A DNA stretch of 64,000 nt, taken from a bacterium (GTDB taxonomy: Bacteria; Bacteroidota; Bacteroidia; Flavobacteriales; Schleiferiaceae). The position numbers were made by a program, and so were the translations under genes. The DNA is taken from assembly GCA_016125155.1 (NCBI GenBank), contig WGMI01000012.1, forward strand, positions 62,001 to 126,000, given 5' to 3'. Shown here in pieces: positions 1 through 11,621 of this stretch. How positions within the stretch are numbered: position 1 is the first letter of the stretch; each line of letters begins with the position of its first letter. The notes beneath the pieces are model-generated. The model was given only the letters and a program-made list of their open reading frames with translations. It did not search any database and was not told the DNA's origin.

Positions 1-218
1 GAAACCAAAGCGGCAAAGAGTCCAATTTCGCCGATGACCCGCATCACCCCGAGGCGTTCTGCCAAAGGTGTTAGGGCCGCTCCTAGCGCACGCAGAGCGT
101 GGATCAAAACATAGCCCAATACCAAAAGCGGGCTTACGGCCACCACCCCCGTCCAGAATACCGTTCGGAGATCGTGTTTAGGCGGGTCTTTGGGCGCTGG
201 GGACCCCGCTGCACTCAT
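1..218 (-). CDS. Membrane protein, N-terminal part (truncated by window edge)
   Basis: An open frame begins at an ATG at 218 and runs off the left edge, giving about 72 residues. After a short hydrophilic stretch rich in Pro, Lys and Asp there is one clear hydrophobic segment at roughly residues 23-42 (TGVVAVSPLLVLGYVL), then a second, weaker one at the break. The start overlaps the stop of the DUF6515 gene as ATGA, so it is the next gene in the same minus-strand chain. The pattern recalls small two-helix membrane proteins of the DUF502 type, but too little is present to assign a family. Confidence 0.55.
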   Translation of the reverse strand, partial: MSAAGSPAPKDPPKHDLRTVFWTGVVAVSPLLVLGYVLIHALRALGAALTPLAERLGVMRVIGEIGLFAALV

Positions 219-1243
219 TCGGCAGGAGCCTCTTCAATTTGCACCACTTCGTACATTTCCTTTCCATCTACCTGAACGGGAGAGTAATACACCTCACCCA
301 CTTTGACATAGGTCTGATCGCCCACTTTGACTTCTTCTCCACCTTCGGGCAAGTTTTCTACAACGCTGCCCGCTTGGGGAGGGACCACGGTGTATCCTTC
401 GGTACTTTTTTCGTAGTACGTGCCACCGTAGTAGTAGTTTGTGACATTATTGACCACCACCGGTTGGGAACCCGAAGGGATTTGCGTCACGGTGCCACCT
501 AGCGGAGCCTGAACCACGACATAACCCCCGTTGCTCGGCTGATACCACACCCCCTGATCGTAGTGATACGTCGTGTTTTGTACCGAGACCGCTACGGCCG
601 TAACGGCCATGGCGGCGATAAAAAATCCCCAAGGATGCCAGGCCGGACCCCAATAGTATGGACGATAGGGATGGTAGTAATAAGGATTGCCGTAGTAAAA
701 GTGAAATCCGCCATAGTAATAAGGCGGGCGATGGTAGTAGCTCGGCGGATGCCGGACCACGTTGTTTCCACTGATGTTGATGTTTGTGCTGTTGTCGATA
801 TTGATGTTGTTGCCCCCACCGCCCGGTCGGTTGCCCGAGCCTCCTTGACTGGGTTTGTTGCCGGGTTTGTTGTTGCTATTGGGGCGCTCGACCGTGCCCA
901 AATTGCCGCTGTCCTTCGCACTAGGTTTGCTTTTGGGCTTCTGCACATCGCGGCTAGGGCTGTTCGAACCCATGTCTTGTGTACTTGGCCGGCTGGAGGG
1001 GCGTTGAGAGGGGGTGGGGCGGGTCGGTTGCTGCGGACGGGAAGGCTGAGTAGGCTGGGGCCGGGTCGCCGGACGAGAAGGCGAAGGCCGTGCTCCTCCA
1101 TTGATCGAACCCCCAGAAGGCCGTGCTGCCTGGCGTCCTGCGGGTGCGTGCGGCATGCGCTGAGCGTCTATCGTACCGACACCGGGTTGGAGCCACAGTA
1201 GGGCCAGGATCAAAAAGGCGGGAAGGCGGTGCATGGATTTCAT
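215..1243 (-). CDS. DUF6515 family envelope protein
   Basis: The 342-residue protein starts with a signal peptide ending near IDAQ (about residue 27). Residues 30-165 form a Pro/Ser/Arg/Asn-rich low-complexity linker. A tyrosine-rich block (YYYGGFHFYYGNPYYY) follows, then a single hydrophobic segment near residues 206-221. The C-terminal 110 residues carry repeated short strands with GGTYYE, GDQTYVKVGEVYY and similar motifs, typical of the DUF6515 domain. No enzymatic residues stand out, so it is probably a structural or binding protein of the periplasm or outer membrane. It overlaps DUF2092 upstream and the partial membrane gene downstream by 4 bp each, so the three are likely translated together. 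Confidence 0.85.
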   Translation of the reverse strand: MKSMHRLPAFLILALLWLQPGVGTIDAQRMPHAPAGRQAARPSGGSINGGARPSPSRPATRPQPTQPSRPQQPTRPTPSQRPSSRPSTQDMGSNSPSRDVQKPKSKPSAKDSGNLGTVERPNSNNKPGNKPSQGGSGNRPGGGGNNINIDNSTNINISGNNVVRHPPSYYHRPPYYYGGFHFYYGNPYYYHPYRPYYWGPAWHPWGFFIAAMAVTAVAVSVQNTTYHYDQGVWYQPSNGGYVVVQAPLGGTVTQIPSGSQPVVVNNVTNYYYGGTYYEKSTEGYTVVPPQAGSVVENLPEGGEEVKVGDQTYVKVGEVYYSPVQVDGKEMYEVVQIEEAPAE

Positions 1244-2007
1244 GAGCGGCTCTTTTTGGCGACGATTTTCAATGGGCGGGCTTCGGCTGGGGCGGGAAAG
1301 TCAAAAAAGGCATCGGGAATTTTCGGATTCACTTCCCATTGCTCGAACTCCGCCGAATAAGACCGCTTTTGATCCGGGTTCCAATCGAATATGACCATTT
1401 TATAGGGGAGCATCATTCCATCTTCCTCGATCCAAATTTGGATGTTGCGCTTTGGGCTTCTCGCAACGATATGGTGACAGCGCCGGGTTCCGAAGGTTTC
1501 TATCCCCAAATAGTCGATGCGATCGTGGTGTTCGATCAGGTCGTCGGTAAACGTAGGAAAGAAGAAATCGGCTGCGGGAAAATCGACGCCGTAGCGTTCG
1601 TGTACCGCGTCGATAGCTTGAAGCGAACTTCCTTCGGGGGCATCAAACAGGCCGTACAACTTCTTTTCAAAGTCGTAATAAGCCATATCGAGCCCGTTGT
1701 ACCAAATTCCGTGCAGTCCGTTGTGTCCGGAACTTCTGACGAAGAACCGTTCAGAGCCCGAATATCCCACTTCGCAGCGGTTGAAGTAGCGAACCGGACC
1801 GTATTCGAAGTGCATGCTGTCGGTGGCGATATTGACTACAAAACGGCACGACTCCATTTGACCAATGCGCTCGGCCATGCCGTCCAATACTTGAATGGCT
1901 CTGGTATCTAGGCTTTTATCGGTGGTCTGCCCGGATAGATTCGGACCGTAGACCCCGGAACACAGCCCCAAAAATGCTAAAGCCGAGGTGCGCAACATCG
2001 ATTTCAT
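1240..2007 (-). CDS. DUF2092 family periplasmic protein
   Basis: This 255-residue protein has an N-terminal signal peptide (MKSMLRTSALAFLGLCSG) and matches DUF2092, a LolA/LppX-like fold predicted to sit in the periplasm. The family pattern is visible as LDTRAIQVLDGMAERI, then alternating strands with a DGMMLPYKMVIFDW hairpin and a C-terminal PKIPDAFFDFPAPAEA motif. LolA-like folds bind lipids, so lipid or lipoprotein handling is a reasonable inference, but no substrate can be read from the sequence. Its stop overlaps the DUF6515 start as ATGA. The two signal peptides begin with the same MKSM residues. Confidence 0.8.
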   Translation of the reverse strand: MKSMLRTSALAFLGLCSGVYGPNLSGQTTDKSLDTRAIQVLDGMAERIGQMESCRFVVNIATDSMHFEYGPVRYFNRCEVGYSGSERFFVRSSGHNGLHGIWYNGLDMAYYDFEKKLYGLFDAPEGSSLQAIDAVHERYGVDFPAADFFFPTFTDDLIEHHDRIDYLGIETFGTRRCHHIVARSPKRNIQIWIEEDGMMLPYKMVIFDWNPDQKRSYSAEFEQWEVNPKIPDAFFDFPAPAEARPLKIVAKKSRS

Positions 2008-2013
2008 GGATTC

Positions 2014-2045
2014 GGAATTTCGAACCCAAAGAAAACAGAAATTCC
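2014..2045. repeat. 8-bp inverted repeat between gyrB and DUF2092
   Basis: GGAATTTC at 2014-2021 and GAAATTCC at 2038-2045 are perfect inverted copies separated by 16 nt. They lie between the gyrB stop and the DUF2092 start at 2007. No T-tract follows on the minus strand, so this is not a standard terminator. It could be an operator or an mRNA hairpin. Confidence 0.3.
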
Positions 2046-2069
2046 ATATACCCCCAGACCAAGAAAGAA

Positions 2070-4428
<2,359 letters not shown>

Positions 4429-6216
4429 TCAAAACCGATAGCCCAGCGTTAAACTTGCCATAAAACGCTGAACACCATACCCATAGGCAAGATCGTAGGA
4501 TTGAAACAGCACATTATCGAACCGCAACCGGGCAGAGAGGGCTTCGTTGTAGTGGTAGAGTGCCCCCAGGCCGAGGTCTACATAAGGGTCCAGCGTGCGA
4601 TCGAGAAGTCCGTTCATACCCTCCTCGTAGGCCAATCGGCTGCCCTCTATGCGCATGGAAGCTTCGAGGCGAATCTTGGGGTGCACGGCATAATCGGCAT
4701 CCACAGCCAAACGCAGGGCCGGGAGGTGATAGGCCGCATCGTATTGATCGGTTTCGTAGACGTCGTAATTCAGTACAGCTCGGAACGAGAGCTCCTGGGT
4801 TTCGTACCCCATACTGCCTTCCAGCCCCAAGCGAGAAACGGCGTCGTACAACAGCCCAAAACCCGCTCCTTGAGGTCCCGCAAAGAGGGGGTCTCGGTAC
4901 AACAGGGCTTGCTTTCGCGCATCGGCATAATGGCCGGAGACTTCGTAGACCCAGCGATGCGTGATGCGACCGCGCAACCCCAGACGGATTTGAGATTGAC
5001 GCGTGGTTTCCTGTTCAAATGCGGGATAGAGAAAATCGTATCGCCGGTTGAGCTCGTGGTAAGAAAGGTTGTCGATGGTTCCCGTCCAGTCGGCAAAGGC
5101 GCTCAAATAGCCGGGCACGAGGGCGTAGTCGGCCTTGAAGTTGGGCAGTAGGTAGAAACCACCGCGGTCGGTGCCGCTTAGATTGAAGGTGGCAACGTTG
5201 TAGCCCACATCGATGCCCAAACTGAACTTCAAATCGCCCCATTGGTCGACCAGGGTGGGTCGCAGCCCAAACAGGACAAACGAGCGGCTTTGTTGACCGA
5301 CAGAATCAAAGTCGGTTCGAAAGAAATCGAAGGTTCCGTCGAGGTCGAGCCGCTGCCCCGCCAAGTCGAAATGCGCCCCCCCATCCCAAGTAAGTTGGTT
5401 TTCCCGGTTGCCAAACCGGTCGGTCAGGTACCCATAATCGAGGGAGGACCGATCGAATTGGTCTTTTTGGGCATCTGGGTTGAGCCGGGACCAACCGGCT
5501 CCGAGTTCGATGCGGTGGACGATCTGGCGTTCGGCTTCATCGGGAAATCCAGCGCTGTCTGGAGCGATGAGCGACTCTGGGATTCCATAGTAACGAAACC
5601 CCTGCCGATCATAGGCCGCCGAACCGGACAATACAGAACTGCGTGTGAACTTTTTTAAATGTCCCTGAAGTCGGGTTTGGCTGCGGTTTTGATCGTCGAA
5701 AGCATTGTCTGGAACGCCACCTGTATAAGACCGTTGATCGAATTCTGCTCCCCATTGCAATTTGGAAGAACGACCGGATGCTGCGGAGAGGTGGGTCAGG
5801 AACAGCCCGTTGTTGCCTGCGCCCAGGTCGAGGTGGTAGTTGGGGAGTTTGGGAACCTGCACCTTGCTGACCAGGAGGGGTTTGAGCGGAGGAGGGTCGA
5901 GTTCGAACTGCAGCGCTACGGTGGGTACCCGATACTGCTGAGGCCGGGTCTGGACAAGGGTGTCCACGGTGTTTGGTTGTTCCGAGAGCTTAGAAGCCTC
6001 GGCAATGCGGCCTTTGTAGCGCTCTACGACACTCAATTCGACTCCGCCCAGTCCGTTGGTCTGTGCCTGGGCCGGCTGGATGGTTCCAAGCCCGCCGAGA
6101 CCCAACAGGGCGCAGAAAGCGATTTGCCAGAGGCTGGTCCAATGCCTCGAAGTCGCAGAAAGCGTTCTGTTTTGGCCAGAAGGCCTCGGGCCGCTCTGTG
6201 AAATTCGGTGCTTCAT
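4429..6216 (-). CDS. Outer-membrane beta-barrel protein paired with TPR protein
   Basis: The 595-residue protein has a long N-terminal leader whose hydrophobic core (FCALLGLGGLG) ends at AQAQ, near residue 52. After a charged region of about 60 residues the rest alternates short strands with Asn/Asp/Tyr-rich turns, ending in MASLTLGYRF. A terminal aromatic residue is the usual signal for the BAM machinery. Its barrel resembles a TonB-dependent-receptor barrel without a plug domain, and I see no TonB box. The start overlaps the stop of the TPR gene by 4 bp, so the two are translationally coupled and probably work together at the outer membrane. The substrate is unknown. Confidence 0.75.
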   Translation of the reverse strand: MKHRISQSGPRPSGQNRTLSATSRHWTSLWQIAFCALLGLGGLGTIQPAQAQTNGLGGVELSVVERYKGRIAEASKLSEQPNTVDTLVQTRPQQYRVPTVALQFELDPPPLKPLLVSKVQVPKLPNYHLDLGAGNNGLFLTHLSAASGRSSKLQWGAEFDQRSYTGGVPDNAFDDQNRSQTRLQGHLKKFTRSSVLSGSAAYDRQGFRYYGIPESLIAPDSAGFPDEAERQIVHRIELGAGWSRLNPDAQKDQFDRSSLDYGYLTDRFGNRENQLTWDGGAHFDLAGQRLDLDGTFDFFRTDFDSVGQQSRSFVLFGLRPTLVDQWGDLKFSLGIDVGYNVATFNLSGTDRGGFYLLPNFKADYALVPGYLSAFADWTGTIDNLSYHELNRRYDFLYPAFEQETTRQSQIRLGLRGRITHRWVYEVSGHYADARKQALLYRDPLFAGPQGAGFGLLYDAVSRLGLEGSMGYETQELSFRAVLNYDVYETDQYDAAYHLPALRLAVDADYAVHPKIRLEASMRIEGSRLAYEEGMNGLLDRTLDPYVDLGLGALYHYNEALSARLRFDNVLFQSYDLAYGYGVQRFMASLTLGYRF

Positions 6217-9200
6217 TGGGGCGCTTCGGTTTCGGCCGGGTTTTCGGCTTCTTCGTCTCCTTCGTTCAAAGCATCTGCGTCTTCGTCCACGCCCGATTCT
6301 CCCTCGGGAAAGAAGGATCCTTCTGCCGAAACCGGGGGCGTTTGCATCGCTTTGAGTCGAACGCGGGCAGCGGCGGCGCGCTGTGCCACCGCTGGACCCG
6401 AGGCATTTTTTTCGAGGTGGTCGATGAGGTATTCGGCCTGAAACAAATCATTTAGGGCAAAAAAGGCGTCGATGAGTACCAAAAAACCTTCTTCTTTCCA
6501 TTCCCGATAGGCCGGATGGCGGCTCAGGGTCTCGTACACCTGCTCGACGGCTTTGGCCGCATCGCCCGATTTAAGCATTCCCTGAGCGAGCCGAATTCCT
6601 GCTTCGGCGGCCGATGCGCCCTTGGGCTCTGCATACAAGATGCGGTAGTCGGCGGCAGCGACTTCGGCTTGCCCGAGGGCATCGAGACTGCGCGCCCTGA
6701 CCAAGCGGGCTTCGGTTCGGTCCTCGGGTTTGGAGCGCTCGTCGGAGAGAATTTCACCCGCCAAAATCACCGCGGTTTGCGGATTGTCAACCGCTTCCAT
6801 CCGCAACATATAGGCGCGGCTGTCTCGGATCAGTACAAAATGAGCGGTCGAGCGCAAGGCTTCGAAATAGCGCCGAGCTTCGGCGTTTTTACCCGATTTG
6901 AATGCCGAGGCACCGAGGGCAAAACAAGCTTGATCGTACGAGGCCCCTGGGCCGAGGTCGTAAAGGGCTTTCCAATCTCGTTCTGCCTCTGTGTGCAATC
7001 CTTGGCGCTCTCTGACTTCGGCCGAATACCGCAGCGCGTTGCGCAAAAACAGTCCTTTGGGAAAGCGGTTTCGATAGGCATCGAACTGGCGGAGCGCGGC
7101 GGCATCGTCTCCCGAAGCGTAGCGGTCGTAGGCCCCGTTGTAGAGCGTGCTGTCGAGGGCCGATTCGGCCACATCGGGCATATTCAGTTTGCCCACCCAA
7201 TCCACATAGGCATCGACCTCGCCCAAATCGCTGTACATGCGGCGCACCAGCGAAATGGCCTCGCGGGCTTCCTGGGTTGAAGGAGCTTCCGAAACCAATT
7301 TTTTAGCCACCCCCAGCGCCTGATCGGTCTTGCCCAGATTGCGCAGGGCCACGGCCCGGTTCAGCATGGCCGAACGGTAGAGCGGGTGGGCTGGATAGCT
7401 GCGCTCAAACTGTTCGAAAGCCGCGAGGGCCTCGGCTGGACGGTCGCTGGTCAGATAGCTGGCCCCGCGTTCGTACTGGGCCTCGGCGGCAAATCGACTC
7501 TGGGGAAACTCGGTCGACAACCGGTGCAAGGTGCGGATTTTGTCGTCAGTCTTGCCCGTAAGGCCCTGGCAATTGGCAAGTTGCAATAGTGCGTAATCCA
7601 TGTCGCGCCCACCACCTTCCGCGGACTTTTGGTATTGCCCCAAAGCACTCGCAAATTCTCCCTGCATATAATGGCAATCCCCGGCCCTGAGGCGGGCATC
7701 GGCCTTGAGGGCTGGGCTGCCGGATTTGCGATCGGCATAGGCGCGAAACCCCACTCCGGCAGCCGCGTAGTCCTTCTTTTTAAAGCGCGCAAAAGCCAGA
7801 TCGTATTCGGAGCGCATATATTCTGAACTCGAAGCTGCCCCGGGATGCGCCCGAAAACGCTCGTAGTCGGAAACGGCATCGGCATACTGGCCCATTTTGA
7901 AGCGCGCCTCTGCCATCCAGTAGTAGGCCAAGGCCGTGAGCAGGGGCTTGGCAGGCTGTTGTTGGCTTTTCCCAAAGGTCTCGATTGACTTTGGGAATTC
8001 TTGAGCGTTGAAGAGCTCGACCGCCCGGTAAAAGGCGACCTGCTGGTAGGCAGCTTTGAGTTCGGGGCTGTCGTTACCGGCCTTTTCAAGCGCCTCCATG
8101 GCTTTGAGGTAGTCGCGGCGGTTGAGGTATAAATCGGCCAGCAATCCGTTGAGTTCTCGGTCCGTGGCAGGGTCAGGATACTTTTTCAGGTAGTCTTGAA
8201 TGCGCGCCACCGGGTCGTCTATGGGGTCGGAAAGCTCGTAGCCCAGTTTGGCGGCCAAATAGGCTGAACGCCTTTGGAGTTCGGGGCTCTGATCGAGGGC
8301 CGCCGAGGCTTTGAAGGCGTTGAGCGCTTCGTTTTTGGTGCCGAGATTGAGGTAGCAATCGCCCAGGTGGTACCAGGCCTGCTGCTGTAGTGGACCCGAT
8401 CCCCCTGCAATTTTGTTGAAGTGCTCCCGAGCCTCGCCGTAGCGCTGGCTTTTGTAATACGAATAGCCCAATTGAAACCGGTCGGTCTCGAGGGGTTTTC
8501 CGCCCTTTTCGATAAACCGCTCGAGGTGCACCGCGGCTTCTACATAATTCTCTTTGCGGTAGTAGGCATCGGCCAAAAGGCGCTCAATTTCGGAGGCGCG
8601 GACCGCATCGGGTCGCTCGAGCAGGCTGTTGCCCGTCTGCATCAGTTCGTCATAGCGCCCGGTTTTGTAATAGATCTGGGCGAGGTAATACGGGACCACG
8701 GCGCCAAACTGGGGGTCGGACTTCATGCGCTCAAAGGCAGCGCCGGCTTTGGCGTATTGGCCTTCGGTATAATCGAGATAGGCGAGGTAATAGGCGGCTG
8801 ATCCGGCGTACTCCGAACTGCCCACCGAGACTTTTTCGAACAACGGACGGGCCGAAACCGCATCTTCGTTCATAAAATGACTATACGCAATCTTAAAGTC
8901 GATTTCGTCTTTTTGGGTGCCACTGATCAATCTGCGGTCGACGCCTTGGTACCATTTGCGCGATTTATCGTAGCGTCGCAGCTTGAAAAAGTGATCGGCC
9001 ACCCTGAGTCTTAAGTCGAGCGCCAAGCCGCTTTCGGCATAGTCGCGTTCAAACTCGAGTGCCATGGCCTCTGCGTCGGGATTGAGCAATTCGAGGGCAG
9101 AGACCACCGCCCGAAACGCCGAGCGCTGGCGGTCAGATTCGCTCTCGGGCGCCCCGCCCCGGGCATCGCGCAGCAGGTTGTGTTGGGCATTCGGATAGAG

Positions 9201-9338
9201 CTCCCAATCAAAGAGCTCGTGACCCATATGAGTCGATGCCCTCCAGTGTGCGGTTTCCTGAGCCCACAGTACTTCGGGAACGACGCAGAAGGAAAAGAGA
9301 AAAAGCCCGAAGGCCGATGTGAAACGAAACGGGGTCAA
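6213..9338 (-). CDS. Secreted tetratricopeptide-repeat protein
   Basis: This 1041-residue protein carries a signal peptide (core FGLFLFSFCVV, cut near LWAQ) followed by TPR-like helical hairpins over almost its whole length. Typical units are AAYYLAYLDYTEGQYAKAGAAF, shortened here as YYLAYLDYTEGQYAKA, and FQLGYSYYKSQRYGEAREHF. The last 35 residues are strongly acidic (DEDADALNEGDEEAEN) and are probably disordered. No enzymatic domain is visible, so a scaffold role in the periplasm is inferred. It lies first in a two-gene unit with the barrel protein, which suggests a periplasmic TPR partner for an outer-membrane channel or assembly factor. Confidence 0.85.
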   Translation of the reverse strand: MTPFRFTSAFGLFLFSFCVVPEVLWAQETAHWRASTHMGHELFDWELYPNAQHNLLRDARGGAPESESDRQRSAFRAVVSALELLNPDAEAMALEFERDYAESGLALDLRLRVADHFFKLRRYDKSRKWYQGVDRRLISGTQKDEIDFKIAYSHFMNEDAVSARPLFEKVSVGSSEYAGSAAYYLAYLDYTEGQYAKAGAAFERMKSDPQFGAVVPYYLAQIYYKTGRYDELMQTGNSLLERPDAVRASEIERLLADAYYRKENYVEAAVHLERFIEKGGKPLETDRFQLGYSYYKSQRYGEAREHFNKIAGGSGPLQQQAWYHLGDCYLNLGTKNEALNAFKASAALDQSPELQRRSAYLAAKLGYELSDPIDDPVARIQDYLKKYPDPATDRELNGLLADLYLNRRDYLKAMEALEKAGNDSPELKAAYQQVAFYRAVELFNAQEFPKSIETFGKSQQQPAKPLLTALAYYWMAEARFKMGQYADAVSDYERFRAHPGAASSSEYMRSEYDLAFARFKKKDYAAAGVGFRAYADRKSGSPALKADARLRAGDCHYMQGEFASALGQYQKSAEGGGRDMDYALLQLANCQGLTGKTDDKIRTLHRLSTEFPQSRFAAEAQYERGASYLTSDRPAEALAAFEQFERSYPAHPLYRSAMLNRAVALRNLGKTDQALGVAKKLVSEAPSTQEAREAISLVRRMYSDLGEVDAYVDWVGKLNMPDVAESALDSTLYNGAYDRYASGDDAAALRQFDAYRNRFPKGLFLRNALRYSAEVRERQGLHTEAERDWKALYDLGPGASYDQACFALGASAFKSGKNAEARRYFEALRSTAHFVLIRDSRAYMLRMEAVDNPQTAVILAGEILSDERSKPEDRTEARLVRARSLDALGQAEVAAADYRILYAEPKGASAAEAGIRLAQGMLKSGDAAKAVEQVYETLSRHPAYREWKEEGFLVLIDAFFALNDLFQAEYLIDHLEKNASGPAVAQRAAAARVRLKAMQTPPVSAEGSFFPEGESGVDEDADALNEGDEEAENPAETEAPQ

Positions 9339-9942
9339 AACGGGGTTAAAAATAGCGGGGCCTCGGAGTGGTTTGGCCAGAGCCCTACGGGAGTTACGAA
9401 CGCGCGGTGTTGACTTTTCGTCTGCTTGGGTCTATGACAGCTTGGGTCGGGATGGGGTTCAAGGGACATTTTTCTACAAGGATGGTCGGACTCAGTGGAA
9501 TCTCGATTGGCGAATATGAGACGACGAAAAGCGGAGGGTTCTGTTGAAAAATAAGAAAATTCTTATATTCTAAAAGTTGCACGGGTCCTGTTTTTTCCCG
9601 ACTGGGTGGGCCCTCACAATCCCGCCCCCACCGCCACAGCAAAGTTCGAAAATCGCGTTTGAACAAACAAGAAAAAGATGTCAACCAAATTGTACGAATA
9701 ACGCCCCCTTGTATCCGCCTCGCAGAACGCCGAATCGCCGCGGATTGGGTCGATGCCCTCGACAAATCAAATCGTTCAGAAAACGCCACGAACAGAGCCT
9801 TTTTCAAATGTTCTGTTCCAGTAGGCAAGGCCCTCATATTCCCCGAACGGAATCGATGGACCCATCCACTGAACTGCGTTCGCCATTAGGCTCGACCCGA
9901 GCTCGCCCTGAGCCCGATCGGGTTTGAGGGCGAACTTCCCAC
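9339..9942. other. Intergenic region between pepD and TPR gene
   Basis: About 600 nt lie between the pepD stop and the TPR start, both on the minus strand. Open frames on both strands overlap one another and show no family motif. The part near 9540-9580 is markedly AT-rich. It contains the palindrome listed at 9551-9566. The promoter of the TPR-barrel pair should lie here, but I cannot place a clear -7 box. Confidence 0.4.
9551..9566. repeat. AT-rich palindrome ATAAGAA-AA-TTCTTAT
   Basis: A perfect inverted repeat with 7-bp arms and a 2-bp centre lies in the AT-rich patch about 215 nt upstream of the TPR gene. The spacing suits a dimeric regulator site. It is too short to be judged on sequence alone. 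Confidence 0.25.
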
Positions 9943-11451
9943 CTACAACTCGTTCAAGAGTTTGTGGAAAAAACCGAGAAAGCGCTCAGCCGATGCGATA
10001 TGGGCGCATTCGTCCGGAGAATGGGCATTGCGGATGATGGGACCAATGGAAACCATCTCCATTCCGGGGTGCTTTTCTCCAATCAGCCCGCATTCCAGCC
10101 CGGCATGGCAGGCGAGGATTTTGGGTTTCCGTCCGTAGTATTCCTCGTGTAATTCGGCGGTTTTACGCACCAGTTCCGCCTCGGGTCGGGGGCTCCAACC
10201 GGGATAGGCTCCGCTGTATTCGGCCCGGGCGCCGATGCTTTCAAACGAGGCAGCCACCGACTGGGCTATGGCGATTTTGGCCGTGTGAAGCGCGCTCCGT
10301 TGCAAGCTTTTGACGGTGCAGATTCCGTGTTCCACAGAAACGAAGGCCAAATTGCTCGAAGTTTCGACCAATCCGGCTACCTCGGGGCTCATGCGCCCAA
10401 TCCCGTCCGGGCAACCATGTCCGGCGCGGATCCATCGAGCGCTGTCCCCCCTATTCATGGGATTCATCACTGTCTCGATGCGCGTATGGGGTTTGATGTC
10501 CGATTGGAATTCGGGGTCAGTGCGTGCATATTCGGCTTGGATCTCGGCCGTTGTTTCGTTCCACAGTGCTTGAACGCGGTGTTGGTCGCGCGCAGCAACC
10601 GCGATCTGCGCTCTGGCCTCGCGCGGAATGGCATTGCGCAGACCGCCTCCATTCCATGAGACCAGACGAATGGCAACGTCTTGGTTCAAGAGGCTATTCA
10701 AACACCGAAACAGCAGCTTGTTCGCGTTGCCGCGTCCGAGGTGGATGTCGGTACCGCTGTGTCCGCCGCTCAAGCCCGAGATCGAAACTTCGAAAGCCAC
10801 AAAATCGGTCTGATCCTGAATGTGTTCGGTCGGAAATTCGGCACTCAAGGTCGTATCGATGCCACCCGCGCAACCAATGGTGATTTCGTCGTCTTCTTCG
10901 GTGTCGAGGTTGAGCAAACGCTTTGCACTCAACGTGTTATTTTCCAACCCTTTGGCTCCGCCCATTCCGCTCTCTTCGTCCACGGTCAGCAAGGCTTCGA
11001 GCGGGGGGTGTACGGCTTGAGGGTCGAGCAAGACCGCAAGGATCATGGCCACTCCGAGGCCGTTGTCGGCTCCGAGGGTGGTGCCCCGAGCGCGCAGCCA
11101 TTCGCCATCTCGGTAGCTCTGAATGCCTTGGGTGTCGAAATGAAAGAGGGTATCGCTGTTTTTTTGATGGACCATGTCCAAATGGGCCTGGAGCGCAAGC
11201 GGGGGCTGATGCTCTTTTCCTCGACTTCCAGGTTTCCGCGCGATGATGTTCCCCGCCGTGTCGACGTGGTGCTCAATGCCCGCCTGGGTGAATTGCTCGG
11301 AAATGGCCGTGCGCAGGGCTTCTTCTTTTTTCGAGGCCCGTGGAAACCCGTTGATCGATTCAAAGGTGTTCCACAGGGTTTCGGGTTGGTGGGAGTCGGA
11401 GCCGGGTTTCATCGATAGAGGGGAAGGGGAGGCGATTAGGGGAATTTTCAT
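9943..11451 (-). CDS. pepD: Aminoacyl-histidine dipeptidase (M20 family)
   Basis: PepD hydrolyses Xaa-His dipeptides such as carnosine in the cytoplasm and uses two zinc ions. The 502-residue protein shows the M20 metal ligands in order: LQAHLDMVHQK, GADNGLGVAM, TVDEESGMGGAKGL (catalytic Glu pair), NLDTEEDDEI and, near the C-terminus, CHAGLECGLI. The SGLSGGHSGTDIHLGRGNA block belongs to the lid/dimerisation domain of this subfamily. No signal peptide is visible. The length agrees with PepD of other bacteria. It appears monocistronic. A TATTTTG box ends only 4 nt before the ATG (see the promoter entry), which suggests a leaderless message. Confidence 0.95.
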   Translation of the reverse strand: MKIPLIASPSPLSMKPGSDSHQPETLWNTFESINGFPRASKKEEALRTAISEQFTQAGIEHHVDTAGNIIARKPGSRGKEHQPPLALQAHLDMVHQKNSDTLFHFDTQGIQSYRDGEWLRARGTTLGADNGLGVAMILAVLLDPQAVHPPLEALLTVDEESGMGGAKGLENNTLSAKRLLNLDTEEDDEITIGCAGGIDTTLSAEFPTEHIQDQTDFVAFEVSISGLSGGHSGTDIHLGRGNANKLLFRCLNSLLNQDVAIRLVSWNGGGLRNAIPREARAQIAVAARDQHRVQALWNETTAEIQAEYARTDPEFQSDIKPHTRIETVMNPMNRGDSARWIRAGHGCPDGIGRMSPEVAGLVETSSNLAFVSVEHGICTVKSLQRSALHTAKIAIAQSVAASFESIGARAEYSGAYPGWSPRPEAELVRKTAELHEEYYGRKPKILACHAGLECGLIGEKHPGMEMVSIGPIIRNAHSPDECAHIASAERFLGFFHKLLNEL

Positions 11452-11455
11452 CGTG

Positions 11456-11462
11456 CAAAATA
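11456..11462 (-). promoter_or_regulatory. Putative -7 box directly before pepD
   Basis: The minus strand reads TATTTTG, a one-base-short version of the Bacteroidota consensus TAnnTTTG, followed by CACG and the pepD ATG at 11451. A transcript from this box would begin at or next to the start codon. No clear -33 TTG was found. Confidence 0.35.
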
Positions 11463-11621
11463 GGGGTCAACCGGTCTTGGACGCTCAGGGCTCGGTTTCC
11501 TCTTGAATAGCACAGGTGTTGAATTCTTCCCAAAACCTGTGGTCTCGGCCAAAGGGAGGCCACTTATGGCAGTCCCCAGAAATTCCGCTGTCCCCTGTTC
11601 TGCCTAAGGGTCAAAGGCCCG

